Assembly (NCBI RefSeq): GCF_000331285.1
Contig: NZ_ANFX01000029.1
Span: 35,559 to 99,558 of the forward strand
Length of the DNA stretch: 64,000 bases
Direction: 5' to 3'
DNA from: Porphyrobacter sp. AAP82
GTDB lineage: Bacteria; Pseudomonadota; Alphaproteobacteria; Sphingomonadales; Sphingomonadaceae
Positions 34,485 to 42,859 of this stretch are shown one piece after another. Each line of letters begins with the position of its first letter. The stretch's first letter is position 1. Position numbers and translations under genes: made by a program. The notes below the pieces were generated by a model. The model was given only the letters and a program-made list of their open reading frames with translations. It searched no databases and was not told where the DNA came from.

Positions 34485-35300
34485 ATGCCTGAGCTGCCCG
34501 AAGTCGAAACCACCGTGCGCGGCCTTGCCGCCTTCCTCGAAGGCGAGCGGATCACGCGCGTCACGCTGAACCGCGCGGACCTGCGCCGCCCCTTCCCGGC
34601 CGATCTGGTGCAGGTGATGACCGGGGCGAGGGTCACCGCGCTCTCGCGCCGCGCGAAATACGGCCTGCTCCATCTCGATCGCGGGGCGACGATGATCTTC
34701 CATCTCGGCATGAGCGGACGCTGGCGGATCGATCCCGAGGTGCCCGAGACGCATGACCATTTGCTGATGGAGACCGCCCGCCACCGCTTCGCGCTGTGCG
34801 ATCCGCGGCGGTTCGGCTCGGTCGATCTGGTGGAGACCGGCGCGCTGGAGCACTGGCCGCAATTCGCCGCGCTCGGGCCGGAACCGCTGGGGCCGGAGCT
34901 GACCGCCGCGCACCTCAAGGCGGCGCTGGCGGGCAAGGCGGTGTCGATCAAGCTCGCCCTGCTCGACCAGCGGATCGTCGCCGGGCTCGGCAATATCTAT
35001 GTCTGCGAGGCGCTGTGGGGGGCGGGGATCAGGCCGACCCGGCCGGCAGGCAAGGTCACGGGCCCGCAGCTCGCCCGGCTGGTGCCAGCGATCGTGGACG
35101 TGCTCGAAGCCTCGATCCGCGATGGCGGCTCCACTTTACGCGACTATGCCCGGCCTGACGGGGAATTGGGCTATTTCGCGAGCTCCTTCGACGTCTACGG
35201 GCGCGAGGGCGAGGCGTGCCGGCGGGATGATGGCGGCGTCATCCGGCGCATCGCGCAAGGGGGCCGCAGCACGTGGTTCTGCCCGGTGTGCCAACGTTGA
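34485..35300 (+). CDS. mutM: Formamidopyrimidine-DNA glycosylase
   Basis: The 271-residue enzyme has the catalytic N-terminal PE (MPELPEVETT), the helix-two-turn-helix with GLGNIYVCEALW at about residues 166-177, and a C-terminal zinc finger ending GGRSTWFCPVCQR. It removes 8-oxoguanine from DNA. The first half of the zinc finger reads EACRRDDGG, so the usual second Cys of the first pair is replaced by Asp. The catalytic parts are intact. The start codon is the one giving Pro at position 2 after Met removal. Confidence 0.94.
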   Translation: MPELPEVETTVRGLAAFLEGERITRVTLNRADLRRPFPADLVQVMTGARVTALSRRAKYGLLHLDRGATMIFHLGMSGRWRIDPEVPETHDHLLMETARHRFALCDPRRFGSVDLVETGALEHWPQFAALGPEPLGPELTAAHLKAALAGKAVSIKLALLDQRIVAGLGNIYVCEALWGAGIRPTRPAGKVTGPQLARLVPAIVDVLEASIRDGGSTLRDYARPDGELGYFASSFDVYGREGEACRRDDGGVIRRIAQGGRSTWFCPVCQR

Positions 35301-35555
35301 TTGCGTGCCCGCCTTGCGCGGGCACATCCCCGGCGCTGCTCCTCCGCTCCGCTCCGGGCGCCTGCGGGCGGGCAGTTGCCCTTGCGCCGTCTTCGCCGCC
35401 GTGTGGGAGAATCGTTGACCTTGGGGGATGTTCTGACTATGTGCGCCGCTTTCCGGCGGTCGGACCATGAGTCTGCTCGCCCCTTTCGAGCACACCCACG
35501 AATTTCCTTTCAGCCGCTCCGGGCGGCCTGAACCAGACGCGAGACAGACACGAAT
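35301..35555. other. Intergenic region with repeat-like sequence before rpsT
   Basis: No gene is visible. The first 100 bases contain GC-rich inverted sequences (GCCCGC...GCGGGC near 35308-35324 and CTCCGCTCCGCTCCGG near 35341) similar to sequence at the right edge of the window (63985-64000). The second part probably holds the rpsT promoter and leader. Confidence 0.5.
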
Positions 35556-35816
35556 ATGGCCAATACGCCGCAAGCCAAGAAGCGCATCATCCGCAATGCC
35601 AACCGCGCCGCCATCAACGGTGCGCGCGTGAGCCGCATCCGCAGCTTCATCAAGAAGGTCGAAGCGGCCTGCGAAGCGGGTGACAAGGAAGCGGCGGCGG
35701 CCGCGCTCAAGGCAGCCCAGCCCGAAATGGCCCGCGGCGTTGCCCGCGGCGTGCTCCACAAGAACACCGTGGCGCGCAAGATGTCGCGCCTGACCAAGCG
35801 AGTCGCCACCCTCTGA
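35556..35816 (+). CDS. rpsT: 30S ribosomal protein S20
   Basis: The 86-residue basic protein matches S20: [21 protein letters not shown] at the start (first 20 shown in part), [10 protein letters not shown], and the C-terminal [19 protein letters not shown]. It binds 16S rRNA early in 30S assembly. It lies between mutM and dnaA, as in many alphaproteobacteria. A terminator follows. Confidence 0.96.
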   Translation: MANTPQAKKRIIRNANRAAINGARVSRIRSFIKKVEAACEAGDKEAAAAALKAAQPEMARGVARGVLHKNTVARKMSRLTKRVATL

Positions 35817-35887
35817 TCCGAATCGCCGGCCATTCCGTTTCCTGCATCCCAGGCAGGAGTACGGAGTGGAGCGGTCGCTACACAGCA

Positions 35888-35923
35888 ACGGGCCGTGCTC
35901 GGTGAGCGCGGCCCGTTTCTTTT
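35888..35923 (+). terminator. Rho-independent terminator of rpsT
   Basis: ACGGGCC (35888-35894) and GGCCCGT (35910-35916) pair, followed by TTCTTTT. It separates rpsT from dnaA. Confidence 0.85.
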
Positions 35924-36284
35924 GCGACAATTGCGACAACCCCATCCCCCGTAAACGTCAGGATTCGCCGCGATTCGCGTGCCCTAAAGGGGTGTTTTTC
36001 AAGGATTTCAGTAACTTCAACGCAAGTCTGCGGGGTAGAGGCGAGTCAACAGGAATATTTCACTTTTTTTAAAAACTCGCGCTTGCGCATCGGGCCGATG
36101 CGCTATTTACATGAACTGCACCCGGCGCGGGACAGTCCGGCTGCTTTAACAAACTGGCCGACAGGGGGTTCCTCGGAATTGCGATTCCGGGGATTGGAAA
36201 GGCAGTGCCTGTCGCAATGGGGATGAATTAGGTCGGCGAACCTGGGAGGGTTTCGGCGCCTTGGTGTGAATTGGGGATGAGCTT
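35924..36284. promoter_or_regulatory. Leader region of dnaA
   Basis: About 360 bases without a gene. It is unusually AT-rich for the window near 36045-36080 (AATATTTCACTTTTTTTAAA). A weak promoter match follows (TTGCGC 36083-36088, TATTTA 36104-36109, spacing 15). A TTGTGCACA at 36283-36291, one mismatch from the DnaA-box consensus, overlaps the likely start codon. Control of dnaA by DnaA is possible but not shown. Confidence 0.4.
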
Positions 36285-37742
36285 GTGCACAGGACTGACA
36301 AGGCGCGGACGAATGGCCGCCAGGCCGACGAACATTTGATGGAAGATGCCGAAGCCGTAAATCTCGCTGCCGACTGGGCCGATATTAGTCAGGGCCTGCG
36401 CAAGGATCTGGGACATCAGCTCCACAGCCAGTGGATCAAGCCGATCCAGCTGGGCGCGCTGAACCGCGACTGCGGCACGCTGGATCTGTACCTCCCGACC
36501 GAATTCTCCGCCAACTGGGTGCGCGACCGCTTCCATGACCGGCTGCAACTGGCCTGGTCGATCGTACGCAGCGAAGTGCGCAAGGTCAACATCATCGTCC
36601 ACCCGGGCCGCCGCCAGCTGCCCGATCTGCGCCTCGACGATGGCCGCCGCCCCGCCAATGACGGCGCGAGCGCGATCGCCATGGCCGCCGGCAGCCTGGG
36701 CGATGCGACCTTCACCTCGTCGGTCGGCCTCGACCCCTCGCTGACCTTCGGCGCCTTCGTCACCGGCGAGGCCAACATCCTTGCCTGCAACGCCGCGCAG
36801 CGCATGGCCGCGCTGGAACAGCCGCAGTTCTCGCCGCTTTACCTCAAGGCGGCAACCGGGCAGGGCAAGACCCACCTTCTCCACGCGATCGGCCACGGCT
36901 ATCTCCAGGCCCACCCGCGTGCGCGCATCTTCTACTGCTCGGCCGAGCGCTTCATGGTCGAATTCGTCCAGGCGCTGAAATCGAGCCAGACGATCGAATT
37001 CAAGGCGCGCCTGCGCTCCTTCGACCTGCTGCTGGTGGATGACATCCAGTTCATCATCGGCAAGGCAAGTGCGCAGGAAGAGCTGCTCTACACGATCGAC
37101 GCGCTGCTCGCCGAGGGCAAGCGGCTGGTCTTTGCTGCCGACCGCGCGCCCCAGGCGCTCGACGGGGTGGAACCGCGCCTCCTCTCGCGCCTGTCGATGG
37201 GCCTTGTGGCCGATATCCAGCCCGCCGACATCGAGCTGAGGAAGAAGATCCTCGTTTCGAAGCTCGCGCGTTTCGCACCGCTCAGCGTGCCCGAGGATGT
37301 GGTCGATTTCCTCGCCCGCACCATCACCCGCAACGTGCGCGAGCTGGTGGGCGGCCTCAACAAACTGATCGCCTACGCCCAGCTCACCGGGCAGGACGTG
37401 TCGCTGCAACTGGCCGAAGAACAGCTCACCGACATCCTCAGCGCCAACCGCCGCCGGATCACCATCGACGAGATCCAGCGCACCGTCTGCCAGTTCTACC
37501 GCATCGACCGCGCGGAAATGAGCAGCAAGCGCCGCGCCCGCGCCGTGGTGCGCCCGCGGCAGGTGGCGATGTATCTCTCCAAGGTGCTCACGCCGCGCTC
37601 CTACCCCGAAATCGGGCGCAAGTTCGGCGGGCGTGACCATTCGACCGTGATCCACGCGGTGCGGCTGATCGAGGATCTGCGCCAGCGCGATGCCGACATG
37701 GACGGCGATGTGCGCAGCCTGCTCAGGCAGCTGGAGAGCTGA
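36285..37742 (+). CDS. dnaA: Chromosomal replication initiator DnaA
   Basis: The 485-residue protein has DnaA domain I, a short domain II, the AAA+ domain with Walker A in ATGQGKTHLLHA at about residues 190-201, Walker B LLLVDDIQF at about 248-256, and the C-terminal DNA-binding signature GGRDHSTVIHAVR at about 450-462. It opens the replication origin. The GTG at 36285 has GGGGATGA before it; an ATG 54 bases later (36339) has no ribosome site. Either start keeps domain I. Confidence 0.95.
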   Translation: MHRTDKARTNGRQADEHLMEDAEAVNLAADWADISQGLRKDLGHQLHSQWIKPIQLGALNRDCGTLDLYLPTEFSANWVRDRFHDRLQLAWSIVRSEVRKVNIIVHPGRRQLPDLRLDDGRRPANDGASAIAMAAGSLGDATFTSSVGLDPSLTFGAFVTGEANILACNAAQRMAALEQPQFSPLYLKAATGQGKTHLLHAIGHGYLQAHPRARIFYCSAERFMVEFVQALKSSQTIEFKARLRSFDLLLVDDIQFIIGKASAQEELLYTIDALLAEGKRLVFAADRAPQALDGVEPRLLSRLSMGLVADIQPADIELRKKILVSKLARFAPLSVPEDVVDFLARTITRNVRELVGGLNKLIAYAQLTGQDVSLQLAEEQLTDILSANRRRITIDEIQRTVCQFYRIDRAEMSSKRRARAVVRPRQVAMYLSKVLTPRSYPEIGRKFGGRDHSTVIHAVRLIEDLRQRDADMDGDVRSLLRQLES

Positions 37743-37770
37743 CCCGGCAAGGTTGGTTCGCACATAATCC

Positions 37771-37850
37771 CCACAGGCTGTTCACCGCGATTTCGACAGG
37801 CCTCTCCACAGGCCTGTCGACAGCGCGTCCACAGGCTGTAAACAGCCTGT
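37771..37850. repeat. CCACAGG repeats and inverted repeats after dnaA
   Basis: Three direct CCACAGG(C) copies occur at 37771, 37806 and 37829. Two perfect inverted repeats overlap them: TCGACAGGCC (37793-37802) with GGCCTGTCGA (37811-37820), and ACAGGCTGT (37831-37839) with ACAGCCTGT (37842-37850). The TCCACA cores resemble partial DnaA boxes. They could be regulatory, a terminator stem, or part of a DnaA-binding region. Confidence 0.55.
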
Positions 37851-37852
37851 CC

Positions 37853-38284
37853 ATGCCGCACCAACGCCTTTCCCCTGAGCTTGTCAGCCTGCCGCAGGGG
37901 TGGATCCCCGCCCTCGTGCGCGGCGCGAAGGGCAAGTGCCCGCGCTGCGGCGAGGCGGTGCTGTTCGCCAAGTGGCTCAAGCCAGTCGACCGCTGCGGGC
38001 ACTGCAAGCAGGACTGGTCGGTCCAGCAGGCCGATGATTTTCCGGCCTATATCGGCATCTTCGTGGTCGGCCACCTGCTCGCGCCGGTGGTGATCGCGAT
38101 GATTTCGGGCGGGCTTTCGGCGTGGCTGACCCTCGCCATCCTTCTGCCGGTGTCGGTCGTCATGCTGCTTGCCATGCTCCAGCCGGTGAAGGGCGCGGTG
38201 ATCGCCTTTCTGTGGTGGCACGGCATCGGCGCCTTCAAGCAGGAGCGGCGCCCCCTGCGGCCCGAAGACAAGCGCGAACCATGA
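37853..38284 (+). CDS. DUF983 membrane protein
   Basis: The 143-residue protein has two CxxC pairs (CPRCGEAVLFAKWLKPVDRCGHC at about residues 29-51, key Cys 29, 32, 48 and 51), a zinc-ribbon-like pattern, and two transmembrane helices after residue 65. DUF983 proteins of alphaproteobacteria have no proven function; some lie near cytochrome oxidase genes. Its ATG is two bases after the repeat cluster that follows dnaA. The stop overlaps the next ATG (ATGA). Confidence 0.85.
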   Translation: MPHQRLSPELVSLPQGWIPALVRGAKGKCPRCGEAVLFAKWLKPVDRCGHCKQDWSVQQADDFPAYIGIFVVGHLLAPVVIAMISGGLSAWLTLAILLPVSVVMLLAMLQPVKGAVIAFLWWHGIGAFKQERRPLRPEDKREP

Positions 38285-39045
38285 GCCTTTCGCCCGCACG
38301 GCTTGACCGTTTCGCCCGTCATATCGTCCTGCCCGAGGTGGGCGGCGCGGGGCAGGTGCGGCTGGCGGGCGCGCGGGTCGCGGTGATCGGGCTGGGCGGG
38401 ATCGGCAGCCCGGCGCTGCAATATCTCGCCGCAAGCGGGATCGGCCGGCTCGCGCTGGTCGACGATGATGTGGTCGATGTCAGCAATCTCCAGCGCCAGA
38501 CGATCTTCACCACCCGCGACGTCGGCCACGGCAAGGCGGTCTCGGCGCGCCGCTGGCTGGCGAATTTCGACGATAGCCTCAGCGTCGATGTCTCCGACGC
38601 GCGGATCACGCCACGCAACGCGTCGGGCCTCATCGCTGGCAGCGACGTGGTGCTTGATGGGACCGACAATTTCGCCACCCGCCTCGCGGTCTCCGACGCC
38701 TGCGTGGCGGCCGGCATTCCGCTGCTCTCGGCCGCCGTCGGCCGGTTCCAGGGGCAGGTCGGGGCCTTCGCCGGGCACTTGGCCGACGAGGCCTGTTACC
38801 GCTGCTTCGTGGGCGATGCCTTCGATGCCGAGGATTGCGACACCTGCGCCGACGACGGGATGCTTGGCGCGATGGCGGGATGGGCGGGCACCTTCGCCGC
38901 GCTTCAGACGGTCAAGGTGCTGCTCGCCGGCACCGCGCTGCTGGGCGAACCCGGCTGGGGCCGGCTCCACATTCTCGACGGGCTCGAGCCGGGGATGCGC
39001 ACCATCCGCATCGCCAAGGACCCAGCCTGCCGCACCTGCGGCTGA
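38281..39045 (+). CDS. ThiF/MoeB-type adenylyltransferase (E1-like)
   Basis: The 254-residue protein is an E1-like enzyme: ATP-binding GLGGIGSPALQYLAASGIG at about residues 37-55, the conserved VDVSNLQRQ and DGTDNFATR, and zinc-binding CxxC pairs (CYRCF and the C-terminal CRTC). It adenylates the C-terminus of a sulfur carrier such as MoaD or ThiS. Which pathway it serves cannot be told from the context. It is translationally coupled to the DUF983 gene. Confidence 0.9.
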   Translation: MSLSPARLDRFARHIVLPEVGGAGQVRLAGARVAVIGLGGIGSPALQYLAASGIGRLALVDDDVVDVSNLQRQTIFTTRDVGHGKAVSARRWLANFDDSLSVDVSDARITPRNASGLIAGSDVVLDGTDNFATRLAVSDACVAAGIPLLSAAVGRFQGQVGAFAGHLADEACYRCFVGDAFDAEDCDTCADDGMLGAMAGWAGTFAALQTVKVLLAGTALLGEPGWGRLHILDGLEPGMRTIRIAKDPACRTCG

Positions 39046-39158
39046 CCGTTCGGCCTGCCCTGCCCCGGCCACGCCGCGGCACGATTTGCAAGGCCGGCGC
39101 GGAACATTGCACCCCGCCGCAATGTCGCTCTCCCCTCTCACCCAAGGAGGCTGGAGCG

Positions 39159-39494
39159 ATGAACTTCGATTACGACACCATCATGCTGCTCGCGGTGTTC
39201 ACGCTGGGCATGGGGCTGGTGATCGGCGTCGTCTCGTGGCTGCGTGCGAAAAACGCGCAGGATCACCACGAGGACGCCGCGGTCGCCGAGCGCCAGCGCC
39301 ACGAGGAACCGGACGCTGCGCTTGAAGGCACACCGGGCAATATCGACCCCACGGTTGCAGACCACGGCAGCGAGCCCGCGGCTGCGCCTCCGCGCAGCGC
39401 CAGCGGCGTGCCGGTCGCCCCGAGCGATTCGGGCCGCAGCTGGAGCCACGAGCGCGGCGCCAATCCGCCCACGCCTAGGCCCCCGCGCGACTGA
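39159..39494 (+). CDS. Small single-pass membrane protein
   Basis: The 111-residue protein has one transmembrane segment near the N-terminus (IMLLAVFTLGMGLVIGVVSWL) and a polar, Pro/Ala/His-rich tail. I do not recognise a family. An ideal AAGGAGG site precedes the ATG at 39159 by 8 bases, so it is very probably translated. Its last 20 bases overlap the 3' end of the convergent sirtuin gene. Confidence 0.72.
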   Translation: MNFDYDTIMLLAVFTLGMGLVIGVVSWLRAKNAQDHHEDAAVAERQRHEEPDAALEGTPGNIDPTVADHGSEPAAAPPRSASGVPVAPSDSGRSWSHERGANPPTPRPPRD

Positions 39495-40185
39495 GCACTT
39501 CCTCGACCCACTCCGGCACCAGCACGCTCGCCGGGCCAAGGCGGGTTTCGTGGAAGAAGCGCGATCCTTCGGAGCGTTCGAGATTGAGTTCGAGGCACCG
39601 CGCCCCCGCGCCGCGCGCCTCCTGCACGAAGCCCGCCGCCGGATAGACCGCGCCCGATGTGCCGATGCTCACGAACAGATCGCAGGTCTCCAGCGCCTGA
39701 TAGATGCGGCCCATCTCATACGGCATTTCGCCGAACCACACCACGTCGGGGCGAAGCATGGGCGCCCGGCAGACGGGGCAGGGGGGGCGGTCGATCATGG
39801 TCCCCAGCCACGGCGAGCGCATCGCGCAGGCGGTGCACAGCGCGCTCTTCAATTCGCCATGCATGTGCAGCACCCGCGCGCTGCCGCCGCGTTCGTGCAG
39901 GTCGTCGACGTTCTGCGTCACCAGCAGCAGATCGCCGCGAAACGCCCGCTCCAGCCGCGCGAGCGCCGCGTGAGCCGGGTTGGGCGCGACGTTGGCCAGC
40001 GCGGCGCGGCGCATGTCGTAGAAATTGAGGACGAGGTTGGGGTTCCTCGCAAAGCCCTCGGGCGTCGCCACGTCCTCGACCCGGTGCTGCTCCCACAGCC
40101 CGCCTGCGGAACGGAAGGTGTCGATCCCGCTTTCGGCGGAAATGCCTGCGCCGGTGAGGATGACGATGCGCGTGACCTGTGCCAT
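39475..40185 (-). CDS. cobB: Sir2 family NAD-dependent protein deacylase
   Basis: The 236-residue sirtuin has GAGISAESGIDTFR at about residues 11-24, the QNVDDLHERGG catalytic region with His in VLHMHGEL, zinc-binding CTAC and CPVC pairs, and the NAD-binding IGTSGAVYPAAGF. The Tyr and Arg in FYDMRRA match the class III pattern of CobB and SIRT5, which remove succinyl as well as acetyl groups. It acts in the cytoplasm on protein lysines. It is divergent from dapB. Confidence 0.92.
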   Translation of the reverse strand: MAQVTRIVILTGAGISAESGIDTFRSAGGLWEQHRVEDVATPEGFARNPNLVLNFYDMRRAALANVAPNPAHAALARLERAFRGDLLLVTQNVDDLHERGGSARVLHMHGELKSALCTACAMRSPWLGTMIDRPPCPVCRAPMLRPDVVWFGEMPYEMGRIYQALETCDLFVSIGTSGAVYPAAGFVQEARGAGARCLELNLERSEGSRFFHETRLGPASVLVPEWVEEVLSRAGA

Positions 40186-40218
40186 GAGGCCTTCAAGCAT
40201 GAGGCATAGAGGCACGCA

Positions 40219-40959
40219 ATGGCACAGCTCGCATTCGGGGTGATCGGACACAAGGGCCGGATGGGCCAGGCATTGGAGACCGCGATTGCCGATGCGGGGC
40301 ACGGCTTGTGCGTCGGCATCGACGAGGGCGGCTCGATCGCGCACCATGCCGGCCAGTGCGACGTGCTGGTCGATTTCTCCGCGCCGGGCGCGCTGGAGGC
40401 CAATCTCGCCGCCGCCAAGGCGGCGGGCAAGCCGATCGTGGTCGGCACCACGGGGCTGGAGGAGCCGCATTTCGTGCTGCTCGCCGAAGCCGCGCGCGCC
40501 GTGCCGGTGCTGCAATCGGGCAACTTCTCGCTGGGCGTGACGCTGCTCGCGCATCTGGTCGAGGAGGCTGCCGCAAGGCTGGGCCCCGATTGGGACATCG
40601 AGGTGCTGGAAATGCACCACCGCATGAAGGTCGATGCGCCTTCGGGCACCGCCAAGCTGCTGGGCGAGGCGGCCGCGCGGGGGCGCAGGATCGTGCTCGC
40701 CGACAACATGGAGAGCGGGCGGCACGGGATGACCGGCGCGCGCGGCGCGGGCGCGATCGGCTTTGCCACCTTGCGCGGCGGCACGGTGGCGGGCGAGCAT
40801 TCGGTGATCTTCGCGGGGAGCGAAGAGCGCGTGACGCTGGCGCATTCGGCGGAAAACCGCATGATCTTCGCGCGCGGCGCGGTGCGCGCGGCCGAGTGGC
40901 TGACCGGCAAGGGCGCGGGGCGCTACACCATGAACGACGTGCTGGGGCTAGAGGCTTGA
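40219..40959 (+). CDS. dapB: 4-hydroxy-tetrahydrodipicolinate reductase
   Basis: The 246-residue enzyme has the N-terminal Rossmann GVIGHKGRMGQAL at about residues 7-19, VVGTTGLEE, and the catalytic signature EMHHRMKVDAPSGTAKLL at about 133-150. It reduces the cyclic intermediate of lysine and diaminopimelate synthesis with NAD(P)H. dapE of the same pathway is about 5 kb away on the other strand, so the two are not in one operon. Confidence 0.95.
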   Translation: MAQLAFGVIGHKGRMGQALETAIADAGHGLCVGIDEGGSIAHHAGQCDVLVDFSAPGALEANLAAAKAAGKPIVVGTTGLEEPHFVLLAEAARAVPVLQSGNFSLGVTLLAHLVEEAAARLGPDWDIEVLEMHHRMKVDAPSGTAKLLGEAAARGRRIVLADNMESGRHGMTGARGAGAIGFATLRGGTVAGEHSVIFAGSEERVTLAHSAENRMIFARGAVRAAEWLTGKGAGRYTMNDVLGLEA

Positions 40960-41022
40960 CCGCTGGCCCGCGCAGCGTATTACCAAGGTAATACACAAGC
41001 GAGAACAGGGGATCGCAACAGC

Positions 41023-42198
41023 ATGACCGCCACACTCTCTCCCGCGCAGGAAGCCGCGCGGATGGTCGACAGCCTCGGGCCCGCAGCGCTCGCCAAGGCC
41101 GAGGCCTATACCACCGGAGGCCACTGGGTGCTGATCGGCGGGGTGGTGGTCTCGGTGCTGGTCGCCTTTGTCATGGTCCGCCTGAGGCTGCTCGACCGGA
41201 TCGCCGCGCGCTTTGCGCAGCCGCGCCGGTTCTGGCCCACGCTGGTCGTCAGCGCGGCCTTCCTGCTGATCTCGACGCTGCTGACGCTGCCCTGGAGCCT
41301 CTACACCGATTGGCACCGCGAGCGCGCCTATGACCTCTCCAGCCAGCCACTCGGCGATTTCCTCGGGCAGATGGCGATCGGGCAGTCGATCAGCACCGTG
41401 CTGGGCGCGCTGTTCCTTGCCGGGGTCTATGCCCTGATCCGCCGGACGGGCAAGCGCTGGTGGGTGTGGAGCGGGGGTTTCGCCGGGGTCGTGACGCTGC
41501 TGGCGCTGCTCGCCGGGCCGCCGCTGATCGAGCCCCTGTTCAACGATTACCAGCCGGTCCCGCCGGGCGAGGTGCGCACCGCGCTCGAACAGATCGCCGA
41601 GGATGTCGACATCCCCAAGGACCGCATCTTCATGTATGACGGCTCGCGCCAGTCGGACCGCTTCACGGCCAATGTCTCCGGCCTCGGCCCTTCGGCGCGG
41701 ATCGCGATTGCCGATGTGGCGCTCAAGAATGCCACGCTCGCCGAAGTGCGCGCGGTGACCGGGCACGAGGCGGGGCACTACAAGCTCGGCCACGTCTTCC
41801 GCTATGTGGTGATCTTCCCGCTGCTGGCGATGGCGTTCTTCTTCCTCCTCGACCGGCTGTTCGACCCGACCGCGAGGGCACTGGGCAGCGATGCGCAGCT
41901 TGACGAGCCGCGCGGGCTGCCGGTGTTCGCGGTGGTGGGCGCGGTTCTCGGCCTGCTGGTCACGCCGCTCACCAACACCCTGACCCGCGTGGGCGAGGCC
42001 GAGGCGGACCAGTATTCGCTCGAGACGGTGAACGAGCCCGATGCGCTCGCGACCGCGCTGGTGAAGACCGCCGAATACCGCTACCCCCGCCCCTCGGCGC
42101 TGGAAGAGGCGCTGTTCTACACCCACCCCTCGGTCGAAAAGCGGGCGCTCAGGGCGATGGAGTGGAAGGCAGCGCATCCCACGGGCGCGGAGAAGTAG
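41023..42198 (+). CDS. M48 family CAAX prenyl protease-like (Ste24 type)
   Basis: The 391-residue protein has the Ste24 layout: about six to seven membrane segments, the zinc motif HEAGHYKLGH (HExxH at about residues 248-252), the later glutamate in EAEADQYSLE, and YDGSRQSDRFTANVSG before the active site. In bacteria the protease is thought to act in the membrane on misfolded or lipoprotein substrates rather than on CAAX proteins. It follows dapB by 63 bases and is probably separate. Confidence 0.9.
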   Translation: MTATLSPAQEAARMVDSLGPAALAKAEAYTTGGHWVLIGGVVVSVLVAFVMVRLRLLDRIAARFAQPRRFWPTLVVSAAFLLISTLLTLPWSLYTDWHRERAYDLSSQPLGDFLGQMAIGQSISTVLGALFLAGVYALIRRTGKRWWVWSGGFAGVVTLLALLAGPPLIEPLFNDYQPVPPGEVRTALEQIAEDVDIPKDRIFMYDGSRQSDRFTANVSGLGPSARIAIADVALKNATLAEVRAVTGHEAGHYKLGHVFRYVVIFPLLAMAFFFLLDRLFDPTARALGSDAQLDEPRGLPVFAVVGAVLGLLVTPLTNTLTRVGEAEADQYSLETVNEPDALATALVKTAEYRYPRPSALEEALFYTHPSVEKRALRAMEWKAAHPTGAEK

Positions 42199-42214
42199 CG
42201 GGGGCACTGCCGGC

Positions 42215-42856
42215 ATGGAGGATGATTTCGACGATCTCGCCTATCACCGCGATGCTGTGAGCGCACTGATCGCGGGCGGCTTTTTCAACGAGGACGACCT
42301 CGAAACCTCCCTTGCCGACATGGCCTTCGATCCGGCCGGCGCCCCGCATGTGCAGGCGGTGCGCGCCCATGCCCGCGCCGCGATGGAGGCCAAGCGCGCC
42401 GCCGAAGCGCAGTGGCCCGCCGTGACCGACTGGGACCGGCTCGCTGCCGCCTTCGACGCGCTGATCGCCGAGGGCATCCTTGCGCTCCACAATGCCGGGG
42501 TGACCACCAGCGATGCCCATTCCGACGCATGGGACCTGATCGGCCGCGATCCGCCCGGCACATGGCGCGGCTTTGCTTTTTACCACGCACAGGATGTGGA
42601 GCGGGCCGTGGCCGGGGACGCGCTGTTGATCGGCTTCGATGCGGTCGATGAAGGGGCGGAGGCAAAGCGGGCGATCGGCGCGGCGATCGTCGCTGCCCTC
42701 AAGGCGAAGGGCTTTGCGCCGAACTGGAACGGCGATCCCGAAACGCGGCTCGATGTGCCGGGTATCGTGTGGCACAAGCGCACCGATTGGGTGCGACCGG
42801 TCCCCGCCCCGCAGGCCGCGGCCGGGAACAGCCTGTGGCGCCGCTTGTTCGGCTGA
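42215..42856 (+). CDS. DUF6891-like hypothetical protein
   Basis: The 213-residue cytoplasmic protein has no catalytic motif that I recognise. It starts with acidic MEDDFDDLAYH and contains ALHNAGVTTSDAHSDAW and GFAFYHAQDVERAV, a pattern I associate with the DUF6891 family; that link is from memory. It lies 16 bases after the M48 gene and 3 bases before nth, so it is cotranscribed with both. Confidence 0.75.
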   Translation: MEDDFDDLAYHRDAVSALIAGGFFNEDDLETSLADMAFDPAGAPHVQAVRAHARAAMEAKRAAEAQWPAVTDWDRLAAAFDALIAEGILALHNAGVTTSDAHSDAWDLIGRDPPGTWRGFAFYHAQDVERAVAGDALLIGFDAVDEGAEAKRAIGAAIVAALKAKGFAPNWNGDPETRLDVPGIVWHKRTDWVRPVPAPQAAAGNSLWRRLFG

Positions 42857-42859
42857 CAC

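Noticed and set aside
36283-36291. TTGTGCACA at the dnaA start as a true DnaA box
   Set aside because: A single near-match is not enough; kept only as a remark in the leader entry.
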